64,000 nucleotides of DNA from Pleomorphomonas sp. (GTDB taxonomy: Bacteria > Pseudomonadota > Alphaproteobacteria > Rhizobiales > Pleomorphomonadaceae). Under the pieces are notes generated by a model. It saw nothing but the letters and a program-made list of their open reading frames with translations. It searched no databases and was not told where the DNA came from. The DNA is taken from positions 1-64,000 of the forward strand of contig JAUVXG010000001.1 in the NCBI GenBank assembly GCA_030603685.1, read 5' to 3'. Both the position numbers and the translations under genes were made by a program. Below are positions 36,286-46,008 of the stretch, piece after piece (position 1 is the first letter of the stretch; each line of letters begins with the position of its first letter).

Positions 36286-37284
36286 ATGGAGATCGACATC
36301 CGCATCCTTGCGATGATGGGCCTCGTCGGCTTCTCGATCGCCGCCCTGCTCTACGGCTTTCTCTATGGCCGCATCGAACGGCAGGCATCGGCCGAACGGC
36401 GCCGGACGCTGGTGGCGGCACCAGCCGTCGATATCGATCGAACCAAGACGACCGCCACTCCGAGCGCCCGTCGTCGCAACGTCCAGGAAACGCTGAAGGA
36501 GCTGGAAGCCAAGCAGAAGCACAAGGCATCCAAGTCCACCAACCCGCCGATGCAGCTCCGGCTCGCTCAGGCCGGGCTCAGCCTGACCATTGTTCGCTTC
36601 TACATCTACAGCGTCGTGGCCGGTCTCATCATTTCGGTGGTTTGCTTGCTCGTCGGTCTGCCGATCCTCCTGGTGATCGGCGCCGGTTTCGTTGGCGCCG
36701 TTGGCCTGCCGCGTTTTCTCGTCAACTTCATCCGCAAGCGCCGTCATGCCGCCTTCATCGACGAACTCGCCAACGCCGTCGAGGTGATCGTCCGGGGCGT
36801 CAAGGCCGGCCTGCCGCTCAACGACTGCCTCAGGATGATCGCCAGCGAAGCCAAGGAGCCGGTGAAGAGCGAGTTTCGCACCGTGGTCGAGGCAATGCAG
36901 CTCGGCATGGCGATCGACGAGGCGGTCACCCGCATGTACGAACGCGTTCCGCTGCCGGAGACCAACTTCTTCGGCATCGTGCTGTCCATTCAGTCGAAGG
37001 CAGGTGGCAACCTGTCCGAAGCCCTTGGCAATCTCGCCAAGGTGCTGCGCGAGCGCAAGAAGATGCGCGCCAAGATCCAGGCCATGAGCATGGAGGCGAA
37101 ATCCTCGGCCGGCATCATCGGTTCCCTGCCGATCATCGTCACCGTCCTCGTCTACCTGACCAGTCCCGACTACATCATGGTTCTCTTCGTCACGCCGATC
37201 GGACAGATCGTCCTCGGCATTTCCCTTCTCTGGATGCTGATCGGTGTCTTCGTCATGAAGCGCATGATCGCCTTCGACTTCTGA
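36286..37284 (+). CDS. tadB: Tad pilus inner-membrane platform protein TadB (CpaG)
   Basis: 332 residues. One N-terminal helix (LAMMGLVGFSIAALLYGFLYG), a basic cytosolic loop, two central helices (VVAGLIISVVCLLVGLPILLVIGAGFVGAVGL), and a T2SSF domain (FIDELANAVEVIVRGVKAGLPLNDCLRMIA; AGGNLSEALGNLAKVLRER). ATG at 36286 with AGGGAGA upstream; the track start at 36172 is inside cpaF. Forms the platform with TadC. Confidence 0.94.
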   Translation: MEIDIRILAMMGLVGFSIAALLYGFLYGRIERQASAERRRTLVAAPAVDIDRTKTTATPSARRRNVQETLKELEAKQKHKASKSTNPPMQLRLAQAGLSLTIVRFYIYSVVAGLIISVVCLLVGLPILLVIGAGFVGAVGLPRFLVNFIRKRRHAAFIDELANAVEVIVRGVKAGLPLNDCLRMIASEAKEPVKSEFRTVVEAMQLGMAIDEAVTRMYERVPLPETNFFGIVLSIQSKAGGNLSEALGNLAKVLRERKKMRAKIQAMSMEAKSSAGIIGSLPIIVTVLVYLTSPDYIMVLFVTPIGQIVLGISLLWMLIGVFVMKRMIAFDF

Positions 37285-37292
37285 GAGGCATC

Positions 37293-38264
37293 ATGGGCGC
37301 ACTCATCGACACCCTGCGCGATCCGGTGGCCTTGATGGCCATCCTGGTATCGCTCGCCATCTTCGCTACCATTCTCAGCCTCGCCATGCCCCTCCTGTCG
37401 AGCGACCGGTTGCCGGCTCGCATGCGCGCGGTGGCCGACGAGCGCGAGAAGATCCGCCAGCGCGAGCGTGCCCGTCTCGCCGAGGAGGGACGCGGCTCGC
37501 TGCGTGGCAAGGAATCCAAGGCCTACATGCGCAGCCTCGTCGAACGACTGTCGCTCAGAAAGGCGCTGCTCGACGACAAGGGCGAGGAAAAGCTGAAACA
37601 GGCCGGCTTCCGTAGCGAGGCGGCCACCACCACCTTCCTGTTCGCCCGTTTCGTGCTGCCGTTCGGCTTTCTGATCCTGGCGATCTTTTACGTCTTCATC
37701 GTCTTGAAGATCGATCGCCCCCTGCCCTTCAAGGTGGGCATATGCCTGGTCATCGCCTACGCCGGGTTTTACCTGCCGATTATCTTCGTCTCCAACGCCC
37801 TGCAGAAGCGCCAGCAATCGATCAAGCGGGCCTTCCCCGATTCCCTCGATCTGCTCTTGATCTGCGTCGAAAGCGGCATGTCGATCGAGCACGCGTTCCG
37901 CCGCGTCTCCGAGGAGATCGGCAGCCAGTCGCTGCCGCTGGCCGAGGAACTCAGCCTGACCACGGCCGAACTGTCCTTCCTGCCCGATCGCCGGCAGGCC
38001 TATGAGAATCTGGCCAACCGCACCGGCCTCGACGGCGTCAAGGCGGTCTGCCTCGCGCTGATCCAGTCCGAACGCTACGGCACGCCACTCGGCCAGACCC
38101 TGCGCGTGCTCAGCCAGGAAAACCGCGACATGCGGATGAACGAGGCGGAAAAGAAGGCGGCGGCACTGCCGCCCAAGCTGACCGTGCCGATGATCGTCTT
38201 CTTCCTGCCGGTGCTGTTCGCCGTCATCATGGCGCCGGCCATCATCAAGATCAGCTCGCTGTAA
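37293..38264 (+). CDS. tadC: Tad pilus inner-membrane platform protein TadC (CpaH)
   Basis: 323 residues with four hydrophobic segments and a T2SSF domain (AFPDSLDLLLICVESGMSIEHAFRRVSEEIG; VKAVCLALIQSERYGTPLGQTLRVLSQ). The middle helices (FARFVLPFGFLILAIFYVFIVL) and a C-terminal KAAALPPKLTVPMIVFFLPVLFAVIMAPA are typical. ATG at 37293 follows GAGAGG and is 8 bp after tadB. It ends the rightward arm of the Tad locus and converges with upp across a bidirectional terminator. No tadD gene follows. Confidence 0.94.
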   Translation: MGALIDTLRDPVALMAILVSLAIFATILSLAMPLLSSDRLPARMRAVADEREKIRQRERARLAEEGRGSLRGKESKAYMRSLVERLSLRKALLDDKGEEKLKQAGFRSEAATTTFLFARFVLPFGFLILAIFYVFIVLKIDRPLPFKVGICLVIAYAGFYLPIIFVSNALQKRQQSIKRAFPDSLDLLLICVESGMSIEHAFRRVSEEIGSQSLPLAEELSLTTAELSFLPDRRQAYENLANRTGLDGVKAVCLALIQSERYGTPLGQTLRVLSQENRDMRMNEAEKKAAALPPKLTVPMIVFFLPVLFAVIMAPAIIKISSL

Positions 38265-38282
38265 GCGGTGCCGTCGCAAACG

Positions 38283-38316
38283 AAAAAGCCCCGGCCGATC
38301 GCCAGGGCTTCTCTTT
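38283..38316. terminator. Bidirectional terminator between tadC and upp
   Basis: AAGCCC-c-GGC-cgatc-GCC-a-GGGCTT pairs in nine positions with one C/A bulge pair. On the minus strand it ends in TTTTT, good for upp; on the plus strand CTCTTT follows, weaker, for tadC. It lies 20-25 bp from both stops. Confidence 0.75.
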
Positions 38317-38335
38317 GTCCTGACCAGTGCGGCGC

Positions 38336-38962
38336 TTACTTGGTACCGTACATGCGGTCACCGGCATCGCCGAGACCGGGCACGATATAGCCCTTCTCGT
38401 TGAGGTGGCTGTCGATGGCCGCCGTGAACACCGGCACGTCCGGGTGCGCGTCGGTAAAGTTCTTGATGCCTTCAGGCGCTGCGAGAAGGCAGACGAAGCG
38501 AATGTCGCGGGCGCCGCGTTCCTTCAGCTTGTCGACGGCAGCGATCGACGAGTTGCCGGTGGCCAGCATCGGGTCGACCACGATGGTAAGGCGGTCGGAC
38601 AGATCGGCCGGAGCCTTGAAGTAGTACTCGACCGGCTGCAGCGTTTCGTGGTCGCGATAAATGCCGATGTGCGACACGCGGGCCGCCGGCACCAGATCGA
38701 GCATGCCTTCGAGCAAGCCGTTGCCGGCGCGCAGCACCGAGGCGAAAACCAGCTTCTTGCCCTCAAGGGTCGGCGCCACCATGGTCTGGAGCGGCGTCTC
38801 GATTTCCACTTCGGTGAGCGCCAGGTCGCGCGTCACCTCGTAGCAGAGCAGCGTCGAGATCTCCCGCAACAGCCGCCGGAAGCTCGCTGTCGAGGTTTCC
38901 TGCTTGCGCATGATGGTAAGCTTGTGCTGCACCAGCGGATGATCGATGACCTTGACGCTCAT
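38336..38962 (-). CDS. upp: Uracil phosphoribosyltransferase
   Basis: Salvages uracil to UMP with PRPP. 208 residues, usual length. Family signatures are [43 protein letters not shown], the PRPP loop [12 protein letters not shown] and the uracil-binding [16 protein letters not shown] at the C-terminus. ATG at 38962 follows GAGGAA; the track extends to 39097 without reason. Last gene of the nucleoside cluster. Confidence 0.96.
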   Translation of the reverse strand: MSVKVIDHPLVQHKLTIMRKQETSTASFRRLLREISTLLCYEVTRDLALTEVEIETPLQTMVAPTLEGKKLVFASVLRAGNGLLEGMLDLVPAARVSHIGIYRDHETLQPVEYYFKAPADLSDRLTIVVDPMLATGNSSIAAVDKLKERGARDIRFVCLLAAPEGIKNFTDAHPDVPVFTAAIDSHLNEKGYIVPGLGDAGDRMYGTK

Positions 38963-39054
38963 GGGTTCCTCGCGGACGTTGGGTTTCGGCGACCATAGAG
39001 ACTCGGAGCCGCCTCCGAAACCGGCATTTTCCCCGATCTCCACCAGATTCCGGC

Positions 39055-40041
39055 TCACAGCCGGGCGAGAAGCCGCGCTTTGGTTGCCGCGTCGCAAAAG
39101 GCGTCCTCGACCGCCGTGCGCGTCACCATGGCAAGGTCGGCCCCGGTCAGACCGAACGTGTCGCGCGCCACACGATACTCATGGCCGACCGACGTCCAGA
39201 AGAACGGCGGATCGTCTGTGTTGAGCGAATGGCGCACGCCTGCCGCCCGCAGCGCCGGCAACGGATGGTCGGCGTAGCTCTCATAAACGCCGAGCGTGAC
39301 GTTGGACACCGGGCAGACCTCAAGGTGGATGCCCTCATCGGCAATGCGGCGAACGAGATCGGCATTCTCGATGGCGCGCACGCCATGGCCGATGCGCTTC
39401 ACCGGAATGGCGTCGAGCGTTGCCGCCACTCCCTCCCAGGAACACCACTCGCCGGCATGACAGGTGAGCGGCAGACCAGCCTCGGAAGCGATCTGGAACG
39501 CGGGAGCGAACTCGTGCGGAGCATGAAGGCGCTCTTCGCCGGCCATGCCGAAGCCGACCACCTCCGGTACGAGATTGTTCACGGCGGCCCGCGCTGCCTC
39601 GACACCCCGCTCGGGACCATAGTGACGTTCGACGAGCGGGATCAGACGACCGACGATACCGGTCGCCGCCTCGGCCCGCCGCAATCCTTCGACAATTCCA
39701 TCGAGGTAGGCGCGATAACCGAGACCGGAGCGTTCGCCGAAGTCCGGCGATATGAAGAATTCGGTGTAGATGGAGCCGGCCGCTGCGGCCTGACGCTGGT
39801 AGACCTCGGCGATCTCGGCGAAATCCTCGGGGGTCCGGAAGACGGAGGCCGCAAGGTCGTAGGCGACGAGAAAGGCGGAGAAGTCCGTCCAGAGATAGCG
39901 TCCCTCGTCGTCAAACAGGCGCGACACGTCCACCCCATAGCGAGCCGCGTTGCGGCGGACGAGATCCGGCGCGGCGCCGGCTTCGAGATGAACGTGAAGT
40001 TCGGCCTTCGGCACCGAAGGCACGGCGGTCAGTTCGGTCAT
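39055..40041 (-). CDS. add: Adenosine deaminase
   Basis: Zinc enzyme of 328 residues converting (deoxy)adenosine to (deoxy)inosine, feeding the purine phosphorylase encoded upstream. HVHLEA (metal site), [30 protein letters not shown] and [11 protein letters not shown] (metal Asp pair) are all present. Adenine deaminases of the same family look similar, so the base/nucleoside preference is not certain. 10 bp after the deoB stop. Confidence 0.88.
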   Translation of the reverse strand: MTELTAVPSVPKAELHVHLEAGAAPDLVRRNAARYGVDVSRLFDDEGRYLWTDFSAFLVAYDLAASVFRTPEDFAEIAEVYQRQAAAAGSIYTEFFISPDFGERSGLGYRAYLDGIVEGLRRAEAATGIVGRLIPLVERHYGPERGVEAARAAVNNLVPEVVGFGMAGEERLHAPHEFAPAFQIASEAGLPLTCHAGEWCSWEGVAATLDAIPVKRIGHGVRAIENADLVRRIADEGIHLEVCPVSNVTLGVYESYADHPLPALRAAGVRHSLNTDDPPFFWTSVGHEYRVARDTFGLTGADLAMVTRTAVEDAFCDAATKARLLARL

Positions 40042-40051
40042 GGGTCGTCTT

Positions 40052-41269
40052 TCAAATCAGAGAGCGGCCATGCAGGCCGGGCGCAAGGCCAAGCCAGGCG
40101 GCAACGGTTTCGGCCATGTCGGCGAAGGTGTCAGGCCGTCCGGCCGACCCGGGCGGCACGCCGCGCCCCGCAAACAGCGCCGGCACGCGCTCGCGCGTGT
40201 GGTCACTGCCGCGCCATGTCGGATCGCATCCATGGTCGGCGGTGATGAGCAGCATGTCGCCCTCGCCCATCGCCGCCTCTACTTCCGGCAGACGCCGATC
40301 GAAGGCTTCGAGGCAGGCGGCATAGCCGGCAACATCGCGCCGATGGCCATATTCGGTGTCGAAATCGACCAGATTGACGAAAACGAGATCGCCGGCGCCG
40401 GCTTCGCCCAGCGCAGCGATGCCGAGATCGAGGTTGCCGTCGTTGGACTTGCCCTTGCGGGTGATGGTGATGTTCTGATGGGCGAAGATGTCGCCGATCT
40501 TGCCGATGCCATAGACCTTGCCGCCCGCCGCCTCGACGCGGGTGAGCAGCGTCGGTTCCGGCGGCGGCACGGCATAGTCGCGCCGGTTGGCGGTGCGCTT
40601 GAAGGTGTCCCTGGTTTCGCCGACGAAGGGACGGGCGATGACGCGCCCGACACGGTAGGGATCGACCAGCTTGCGGGCGATCTCGCAGTCGGCCAAGAGT
40701 TTGGCGAGGCCGAAATGCGTCTCGTGAGCGGCGATCTGCAGCACCGAGTCGGCCGAGGTGTAGACGATCGGCTTGCCGGTACGGATATGCTCCTCGCCAA
40801 AGCGATCGATGATCGCGGTGCCGGACGCGTGGCAATTGCCAAGAATGCCCGGCACGCCGGTCTCGCGCACATAGGCGTCGATGAGGTCGGCCGGGAAGCT
40901 CGGCGGTTCCGGCGGGAAGTAACCCCACTCGAAGGGCACGGGAACGCCGGCGATCTCCCAGTGGCCGGACGGCGTGTCCTTGCCGCTCGACACTTCGGCG
41001 GGCGCGGCATAGCGCCCTTCGGCAGTGGTTCGAACGAAGCCGGCCGGCTTCTGCCCGGTCGCAAGCTCGGCGGCAAGCCCCAGACCGAGCCGCTCAAGAT
41101 TGGGCAGCAACAGCGGGCCCGACCGCAAGCCGGCCTGGTCACCCCGGCCAGCCGCGCATTCGGCGGCGATATGGCCGAGCGTATCGGAACCCTCGTCGCC
41201 AAAGCGGGCGGCATCTGGCGCACCGCCGATGCCGAAACTGTCGAGCACGATGATGATGGCCCGTTTCAT
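40052..41269 (-). CDS. deoB: Phosphopentomutase
   Basis: Alkaline-phosphatase-superfamily enzyme of 405 residues (family about 406) interconverting (deoxy)ribose-1- and 5-phosphate, linking nucleoside phosphorolysis to central metabolism. The opening [34 protein letters not shown] and late metal ligands [22 protein letters not shown] are characteristic. ATG at 41269, 86 bp after deoA. Confidence 0.96.
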   Translation of the reverse strand: MKRAIIIVLDSFGIGGAPDAARFGDEGSDTLGHIAAECAAGRGDQAGLRSGPLLLPNLERLGLGLAAELATGQKPAGFVRTTAEGRYAAPAEVSSGKDTPSGHWEIAGVPVPFEWGYFPPEPPSFPADLIDAYVRETGVPGILGNCHASGTAIIDRFGEEHIRTGKPIVYTSADSVLQIAAHETHFGLAKLLADCEIARKLVDPYRVGRVIARPFVGETRDTFKRTANRRDYAVPPPEPTLLTRVEAAGGKVYGIGKIGDIFAHQNITITRKGKSNDGNLDLGIAALGEAGAGDLVFVNLVDFDTEYGHRRDVAGYAACLEAFDRRLPEVEAAMGEGDMLLITADHGCDPTWRGSDHTRERVPALFAGRGVPPGSAGRPDTFADMAETVAAWLGLAPGLHGRSLI

Positions 41270-41355
41270 GGTTCCTCCCCGGCGCCCGAATGGCGCCTCA
41301 CCCTTGTCCGTCAGTCCCTGGGGCAGCGCCGTCCGCGACCGCCCCTTGGGAAGGC

Positions 41356-42672
41356 TTAGCCATCGACCCGTTCGATCACCGGCGAGCCGCGCTCCGGCCG
41401 ATCGCCGAACCGATAGGCGGCAACCAGGGCTGCCGACGCGGCATCGGCTGCCGCCTCGCTCGCCGCATGGACGAAGCCGAGCGGATGGTCGGGACCGACG
41501 TTCTCGCCAAGACCGGCCAGCGCCGAAAAGCCGACCGACGGGTCGATCGGGTCCTGCGGCCGGGTGCGACCGCCACCGAGCCCGACGACGGCGACGCCGA
41601 TCGCCCGTGCGTCAATGGCCGCGATCGTGCCGGCGTCCGGCGCATAGACCGGCTTCACCACCGGTGCCTTGGCCAGATAGCTGTCGGCCTTGGTGACGAA
41701 GTCGATCGGCCCGCCGAGCGCGCTGACCATGCTGCCGAAAATCTCGGCCGCCCGCCCCGAAGTGAAGGCCTCCTCGATCGCCACCCGCGCTTCGGCAAGG
41801 TCGGGCCTGAGGCCGCCGATCACCAGCATTTCGGCCGACAGCGCTACCGTCACCTCCCACATGCGGGGATCGATGCGCTTGCCCGTGAGGAAATCCACGG
41901 CGAGCTGCACTTCCAGCGCGTTGCCGGCGGCGGTTCCGAGCGGCTCGTTCATGTCGGTGATCAGGCCGACGGTCGGTAGGCCGGCGCCATTCGCCACGTG
42001 GACGAGGCTTTCGGCCAGGGCGCGCGAGTCGTCGAGCGTCGCCATGAAGGCACCGGTGCCGGTCTTGACGTCGAGGACGAGGCCATGGAGACCGGCGGCG
42101 AGCTTCTTGGAGAGGATCGAGGCGGTGATGAGATCGATGCTCTCGACCGTGCCGGTCACATCGCGAATGGAATAGACCCGCTTGTCGGCCGGCGCGAGAT
42201 CCGACGTTTGGCCGATGACGGCGCAGCCGACCTCGAGCACCACCTTGCGAAACAGCTCGTTGTCCGGCTGCGTCGTATAGCCGGGCACCGCGTCGAGCTT
42301 GTCGAGCGTGCCGCCGGTGTGACCGAGACCACGGCCGGAGATCATCGGTACATAGCCGCCACAGGCGGCGATGGCCGGGGCCAGCATCAGCGACACGGTA
42401 TCGCCGATGCCGCCGGTCGAGTGCTTGTCGAGAGCCGGGCCGGGCAGATCCGACCAGTCCAGAACGGTGCCGGAGTCGCGCATGGCGAGCGTCAGCGCCA
42501 CACGCTCGTCGATGGTCATCCCCCGAAAGAAAGTGGCCATGGCAAAGGCGGCCACCTGCCCTTCGGTGACCGATCCCGCCGTCAGGCCCTCGACCATGAA
42601 GGCGATCTCTTCGCGGCTCAGAACCGCGCCGTCGCGTTTGCGACGGATAATTTCCTGCGGCAGGAAGCTCAT
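41356..42672 (-). CDS. deoA: Thymidine phosphorylase
   Basis: 438 residues. Cleaves thymidine (and deoxyuridine) with phosphate to the base and deoxyribose-1-phosphate. Family signatures: the N-terminal [45 protein letters not shown] with the phosphate-binding loop, [21 protein letters not shown]. The start overlaps the punA stop as ATGA, so the two phosphorylases are translationally coupled. Confidence 0.96.
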   Translation of the reverse strand: MSFLPQEIIRRKRDGAVLSREEIAFMVEGLTAGSVTEGQVAAFAMATFFRGMTIDERVALTLAMRDSGTVLDWSDLPGPALDKHSTGGIGDTVSLMLAPAIAACGGYVPMISGRGLGHTGGTLDKLDAVPGYTTQPDNELFRKVVLEVGCAVIGQTSDLAPADKRVYSIRDVTGTVESIDLITASILSKKLAAGLHGLVLDVKTGTGAFMATLDDSRALAESLVHVANGAGLPTVGLITDMNEPLGTAAGNALEVQLAVDFLTGKRIDPRMWEVTVALSAEMLVIGGLRPDLAEARVAIEEAFTSGRAAEIFGSMVSALGGPIDFVTKADSYLAKAPVVKPVYAPDAGTIAAIDARAIGVAVVGLGGGRTRPQDPIDPSVGFSALAGLGENVGPDHPLGFVHAASEAAADAASAALVAAYRFGDRPERGSPVIERVDG

Positions 42673-43490
42673 GAGGAGGCTCCGTAAGCGGCAATGACAC
42701 GCGGCAGCATGCGGCGGAGCTTGTCCGCTCCCTTGGGCGCCGCCTCCTTGACCTCTTCGTGGCTGAGCTCCTGATCCGTCAAACCGGCGGCCGGGTTGGT
42801 GACGGTGGAGACGGCGGCCACTTCGAGGCCCATGTAGCGGGCGAGGATCACCTCCGGCACCGTCGACATGCCCACAGCGTCGCCGCCCAGGATCTTGGCG
42901 GCTCGGATCTCGGCCGGCGTCTCGAAGGACGGTCCCGTGAACCAGACGTAGACGCCGGAGTGCAGCGTGATGCCCTCGGTGGCGGCGGCCTCGCGGAACA
43001 GCTTCTGAAGCCGAAGGTCATAGGCCTGCGACATGCCGACGAAGCGTTCGTCGCCGAGCTCGCCGACCAGCGGGTTGGAGCCGGTGAAGTTGATGTGATC
43101 GGTGATCAGCATCAGCTCGCCGGGACTGACCTCGAGATGCAGGCCGCCCGCCGCGTTGGTCAGGATCACCGCCTTGCAGCCGATCAGCTTGAGAACCTCG
43201 ATCGGCGTCTTCATGATCGCCGCTTCGCCATGCTCGTAGTAATGGGCGCGACCGGACAGAACCGCCACGGGCTGACCGGCAATGCGGCCGATGACCAGCT
43301 CACCCTTGTGGCTGGAGACGGTGGATACCGGGAAGCCGGGCAGGTCCGCGAAGGAGAAGCGGACCGCGTCCTCGACGCTGTCGGCAAACGAGCCGAGACC
43401 GGAGCCCAGCCCCATGCCGACGATCGGCTTCAGATCCGTCTTGGCGGCTATCATCGCCGCCGCGCGGGCGGCGTTGGATAGTTCGGACAT
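42669..43490 (-). CDS. Purine nucleoside phosphorylase (PNP/MTAP family, trimeric type)
   Basis: 273 residues. Splits inosine and guanosine type nucleosides to base and (deoxy)ribose-1-phosphate. PNP family features: [74 protein letters not shown] and [39 protein letters not shown]. Encoded between cdd and deoA; ATG at 43490 is 6 bp after the cdd stop. I call it the eukaryote-like PNP class rather than DeoD. Exact substrate range not shown. Confidence 0.93.
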   Translation of the reverse strand: MSELSNAARAAAMIAAKTDLKPIVGMGLGSGLGSFADSVEDAVRFSFADLPGFPVSTVSSHKGELVIGRIAGQPVAVLSGRAHYYEHGEAAIMKTPIEVLKLIGCKAVILTNAAGGLHLEVSPGELMLITDHINFTGSNPLVGELGDERFVGMSQAYDLRLQKLFREAAATEGITLHSGVYVWFTGPSFETPAEIRAAKILGGDAVGMSTVPEVILARYMGLEVAAVSTVTNPAAGLTDQELSHEEVKEAAPKGADKLRRMLPRVIAAYGASS

Positions 43491-43496
43491 GTTCGT

Positions 43497-43916
43497 TCAC
43501 TCCTCCAGAACGAAACCGGCCGGCAACAGCTCGGCCATTGTGAAACGCTGGCTGGCACCCTCGGGATCGGCAGCCCAGACTTCTGTGGACGGGGAGGCCG
43601 CGAACTCCATGAGGCGCTGGCGGCAGCCGCCACAGGGTGTGCAGAAGCGGCCGCCCGGCACGCGTTCGCCGTCGATGCGGTTTGCCACCACCACGGCGCG
43701 AACGATGCGCTTGGCGCCGCCCATCACCAGATGGCCGATGGCCGTCGTTTCGGCACACCATCCTTCCGGGAACGAGGCGTTCTCGATGTTGCAGCCGGCG
43801 TAGATGTTGCCGTCGTCGGCGAGCAGCGCCGCGCCGACGGCGTAGTTGGAATAGGGTGCGTGCGCCTTGGCGCGAGCGGCGCTCGCGGCTGTGAACAACC
43901 TGTGGAAATCGTCCAT
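43497..43916 (-). CDS. cdd: Cytidine deaminase (tetrameric type)
   Basis: 139-residue zinc enzyme deaminating cytidine and deoxycytidine. The zinc site is C in WCAETTAIGHL (CAE in place of HAE, the tetrameric class) plus PCGGCRQRLMEF. N-terminal APYSNYAVGAALLADDGNIYAGCNIENASFPEG is classic. It follows the permease gene by one base and precedes the purine phosphorylase. Confidence 0.96.
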   Translation of the reverse strand: MDDFHRLFTAASAARAKAHAPYSNYAVGAALLADDGNIYAGCNIENASFPEGWCAETTAIGHLVMGGAKRIVRAVVVANRIDGERVPGGRFCTPCGGCRQRLMEFAASPSTEVWAADPEGASQRFTMAELLPAGFVLEE

Positions 43917-43917
43917 C

Positions 43918-44886
43918 TCAGCGCTCCTTGACGTAAGGCACGCCGCCGGCCTTCGGCGGCCGGGCCACGCCGATGAAGCCGGCGAGCAGCACGCAGGTCA
44001 ACACATAGGGCAGCGCCTGGAAGATCTGCACCGGCACCTCGCCGATGCCCGGCACGCTCTTGCCCTGCATGAAGTTGGCAAAGGCGTCGAGGAAACCGAA
44101 CAGCAGACAGGCCAGCATCACGGGTACCGGCCGCCACTTGGCGAAAATCAGCGCGGCGAGCGCGATGTAGCCCTTGCCGGCCGACATGTCTTTGACGAAA
44201 CCGGCCGACTGCGCGATGGAGAGATAAGTGCCCGCGAAGCCGCAGAGAATGCCGGCGCAGATGGTCGCGCGATAGCGCAGGAATGTGACCGAGATGCCGG
44301 CGGTATCGACGGCGCCCGGATTCTCGCCCACCGCACGGAGGCGCAGGCCGAAGCGGGTGCGATAGAGCACCCACCAGGAGGCCGGCACGGCAAGGAAGGC
44401 GAGATAGGTCAGAATGTTGTGGCCGGAGATGATGTTGGCATAGAAGCGGCCGAGGAAGCCGGTGTCCCGGAGTTCGGCGGCATAGGGGAAGACGATCTCG
44501 GTGAAGCGTGCCGAGGCGGCGAGCGGCGGCGTGCGGCCACCCTGGCTGAACCAGGCCTGCCCCAGCACGGCCGTCAGGCCTGACGCCAGGAAGTTGATGG
44601 CGACGCCCGACACGATCTGGTTGCCGCGATTGGTGATCGAGGCGAAGCCGTGGATCAGCGAGATCAGCACCGACACGGTGATGCCGGCTAGAAGGCCAAG
44701 CCAGGGCGAGCCGGTCATGAAGGCGGCGACGGCGGCGGCGAAAGCCGAGAACAGCATCTTGCCTTCGAGGCCGATGTCGAACACGCCGGCCCGCTCGGTG
44801 AACAGACCCGCCAGCGCGGTGAAGATCAGCGGGATCGACAGGCGAATGGTCGAGCCGAGGATCGAGATGAGGTCAAGGTTTTCCAT
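43918..44886 (-). CDS. Nucleoside-type ABC transporter permease (second permease, BMP system)
   Basis: 322 residues, about eight or nine helices, of the branched-chain/ribose-type permease family found with BMP binding proteins. The segments GLFTERAGVFDIGLEGKML, SITNRGNQIVSGVAINFLASGLT and RAVGENPGAVDTAGISVTFLRY match the BMP-type permease. ATG at 44886; the track extends to 45354 into the upstream gene's frame. Pairs with the permease encoded just upstream, 11 bp before it. Confidence 0.92.
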   Translation of the reverse strand: MENLDLISILGSTIRLSIPLIFTALAGLFTERAGVFDIGLEGKMLFSAFAAAVAAFMTGSPWLGLLAGITVSVLISLIHGFASITNRGNQIVSGVAINFLASGLTAVLGQAWFSQGGRTPPLAASARFTEIVFPYAAELRDTGFLGRFYANIISGHNILTYLAFLAVPASWWVLYRTRFGLRLRAVGENPGAVDTAGISVTFLRYRATICAGILCGFAGTYLSIAQSAGFVKDMSAGKGYIALAALIFAKWRPVPVMLACLLFGFLDAFANFMQGKSVPGIGEVPVQIFQALPYVLTCVLLAGFIGVARPPKAGGVPYVKER

Positions 44887-44897
44887 GGATCTCCTCC

Positions 44898-46001
44898 TCA
44901 GGCCTTGCCGAACCGCTGCCACACCCGGACGATGGCCGGGCGGAACAGGTACTCGAGGGCGCCGGCGAACAGGATCACCAGACCCTGGATGACGACGATC
45001 ATGTCGCGGGTGATCTTCGGCATGTCGAAGGACAGGGCGTCGCCGCCCTGATAGAGCACGCCGAACAGGATGGCGGCGAGCACGATGCCGAGCGGATGGC
45101 TGCGCCCCATCAGCGACACGGCGATGCCGACGAAGCCGGCGCCACCGACGAACTCCACCTGCAGGCGGGCCGAAGCGCCGAGCACCGGATTGAGCGCCAT
45201 CATGCCGGCAAGACCGCCGGAGATCAGCATGGTGATGATCACCGTCTTCACATAGGGAATGCCGGCGTAGATGGCGGCCGTCGGGCTGGCGCCCAGCGTG
45301 CGGATCTCGTAGCCGAGCTTGGTTCGCCAGATCAGCACCCAGACCACGACGCACATGAAAAGCGCGATGAGGAACGACACGTTGAACGGCGCCGGGCCGA
45401 GCTTGCCGCCAAACATGGCGATCAGCCAGTCGAGCTTGGGCAACTGGCCGCCTTCCAGGAAGACGCGGGTTTCCGGCGCCATCTTGCCCGGCACGATCAG
45501 CACGTGGACGAGCAGATAGACCATCATCGCCGCGCCGATGAAGTTGAACATGATGGTGGTGATGACGATGTGGCTGCCGCGCTTGGCCTGCAGCCAGGCG
45601 GGGATCAGCGCCCAGGTCGCGCCGAAGATCGCCGCGCCGGCCACGGCGAACGGCATCGTCACGTACCAGGGCACGTAATGGTCGAGGGCCAGCGAGGCGA
45701 GCGCCGCGCCGAGACCGCCGACATAGGCCTGGCCTTCCGAGCCGATGTTGAACAGGCCCGCGTGGTACGCGACTGCCACCGACAGGCCGGTGAAGATGAA
45801 GTTGGTGGCATAGTACAGCGTGAAGCCGATGCCTTCGCCATTGCCGAGGGCGCCCTGCAGCAGCAGCGTCACGGCATCGAGCGGACTTTCCCCGATGAAC
45901 CAGACGACGACGCCGGAGATCAGGAAGGCGACCACGAGGTTGAGAAACGGCATCAGGCCGTAGGTGATCCAGTTGGGAAGCGGAACGGACGCGGTGCTCA
46001 T
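44898..46001 (-). CDS. Nucleoside-type ABC transporter permease (first permease, BMP system)
   Basis: 367 residues with about ten hydrophobic segments. LFNIGSEGQAYVGGLGAALASLAL, GSHIVITTIMFNFIGAAMMVYLLVHVL, IRTLGASPTAAIYAGIPYVKTVIITMLISGGLAGM are typical of the larger permease in BMP/nucleoside systems. ATG at 46001 follows TGAGG; the track start at 46019 is TTG. The start is only 7 bp after the ATPase stop. Confidence 0.92.
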   Translation of the reverse strand: MSTASVPLPNWITYGLMPFLNLVVAFLISGVVVWFIGESPLDAVTLLLQGALGNGEGIGFTLYYATNFIFTGLSVAVAYHAGLFNIGSEGQAYVGGLGAALASLALDHYVPWYVTMPFAVAGAAIFGATWALIPAWLQAKRGSHIVITTIMFNFIGAAMMVYLLVHVLIVPGKMAPETRVFLEGGQLPKLDWLIAMFGGKLGPAPFNVSFLIALFMCVVVWVLIWRTKLGYEIRTLGASPTAAIYAGIPYVKTVIITMLISGGLAGMMALNPVLGASARLQVEFVGGAGFVGIAVSLMGRSHPLGIVLAAILFGVLYQGGDALSFDMPKITRDMIVVIQGLVILFAGALEYLFRPAIVRVWQRFGKA

Positions 46002-46008
46002 CTCGGCC

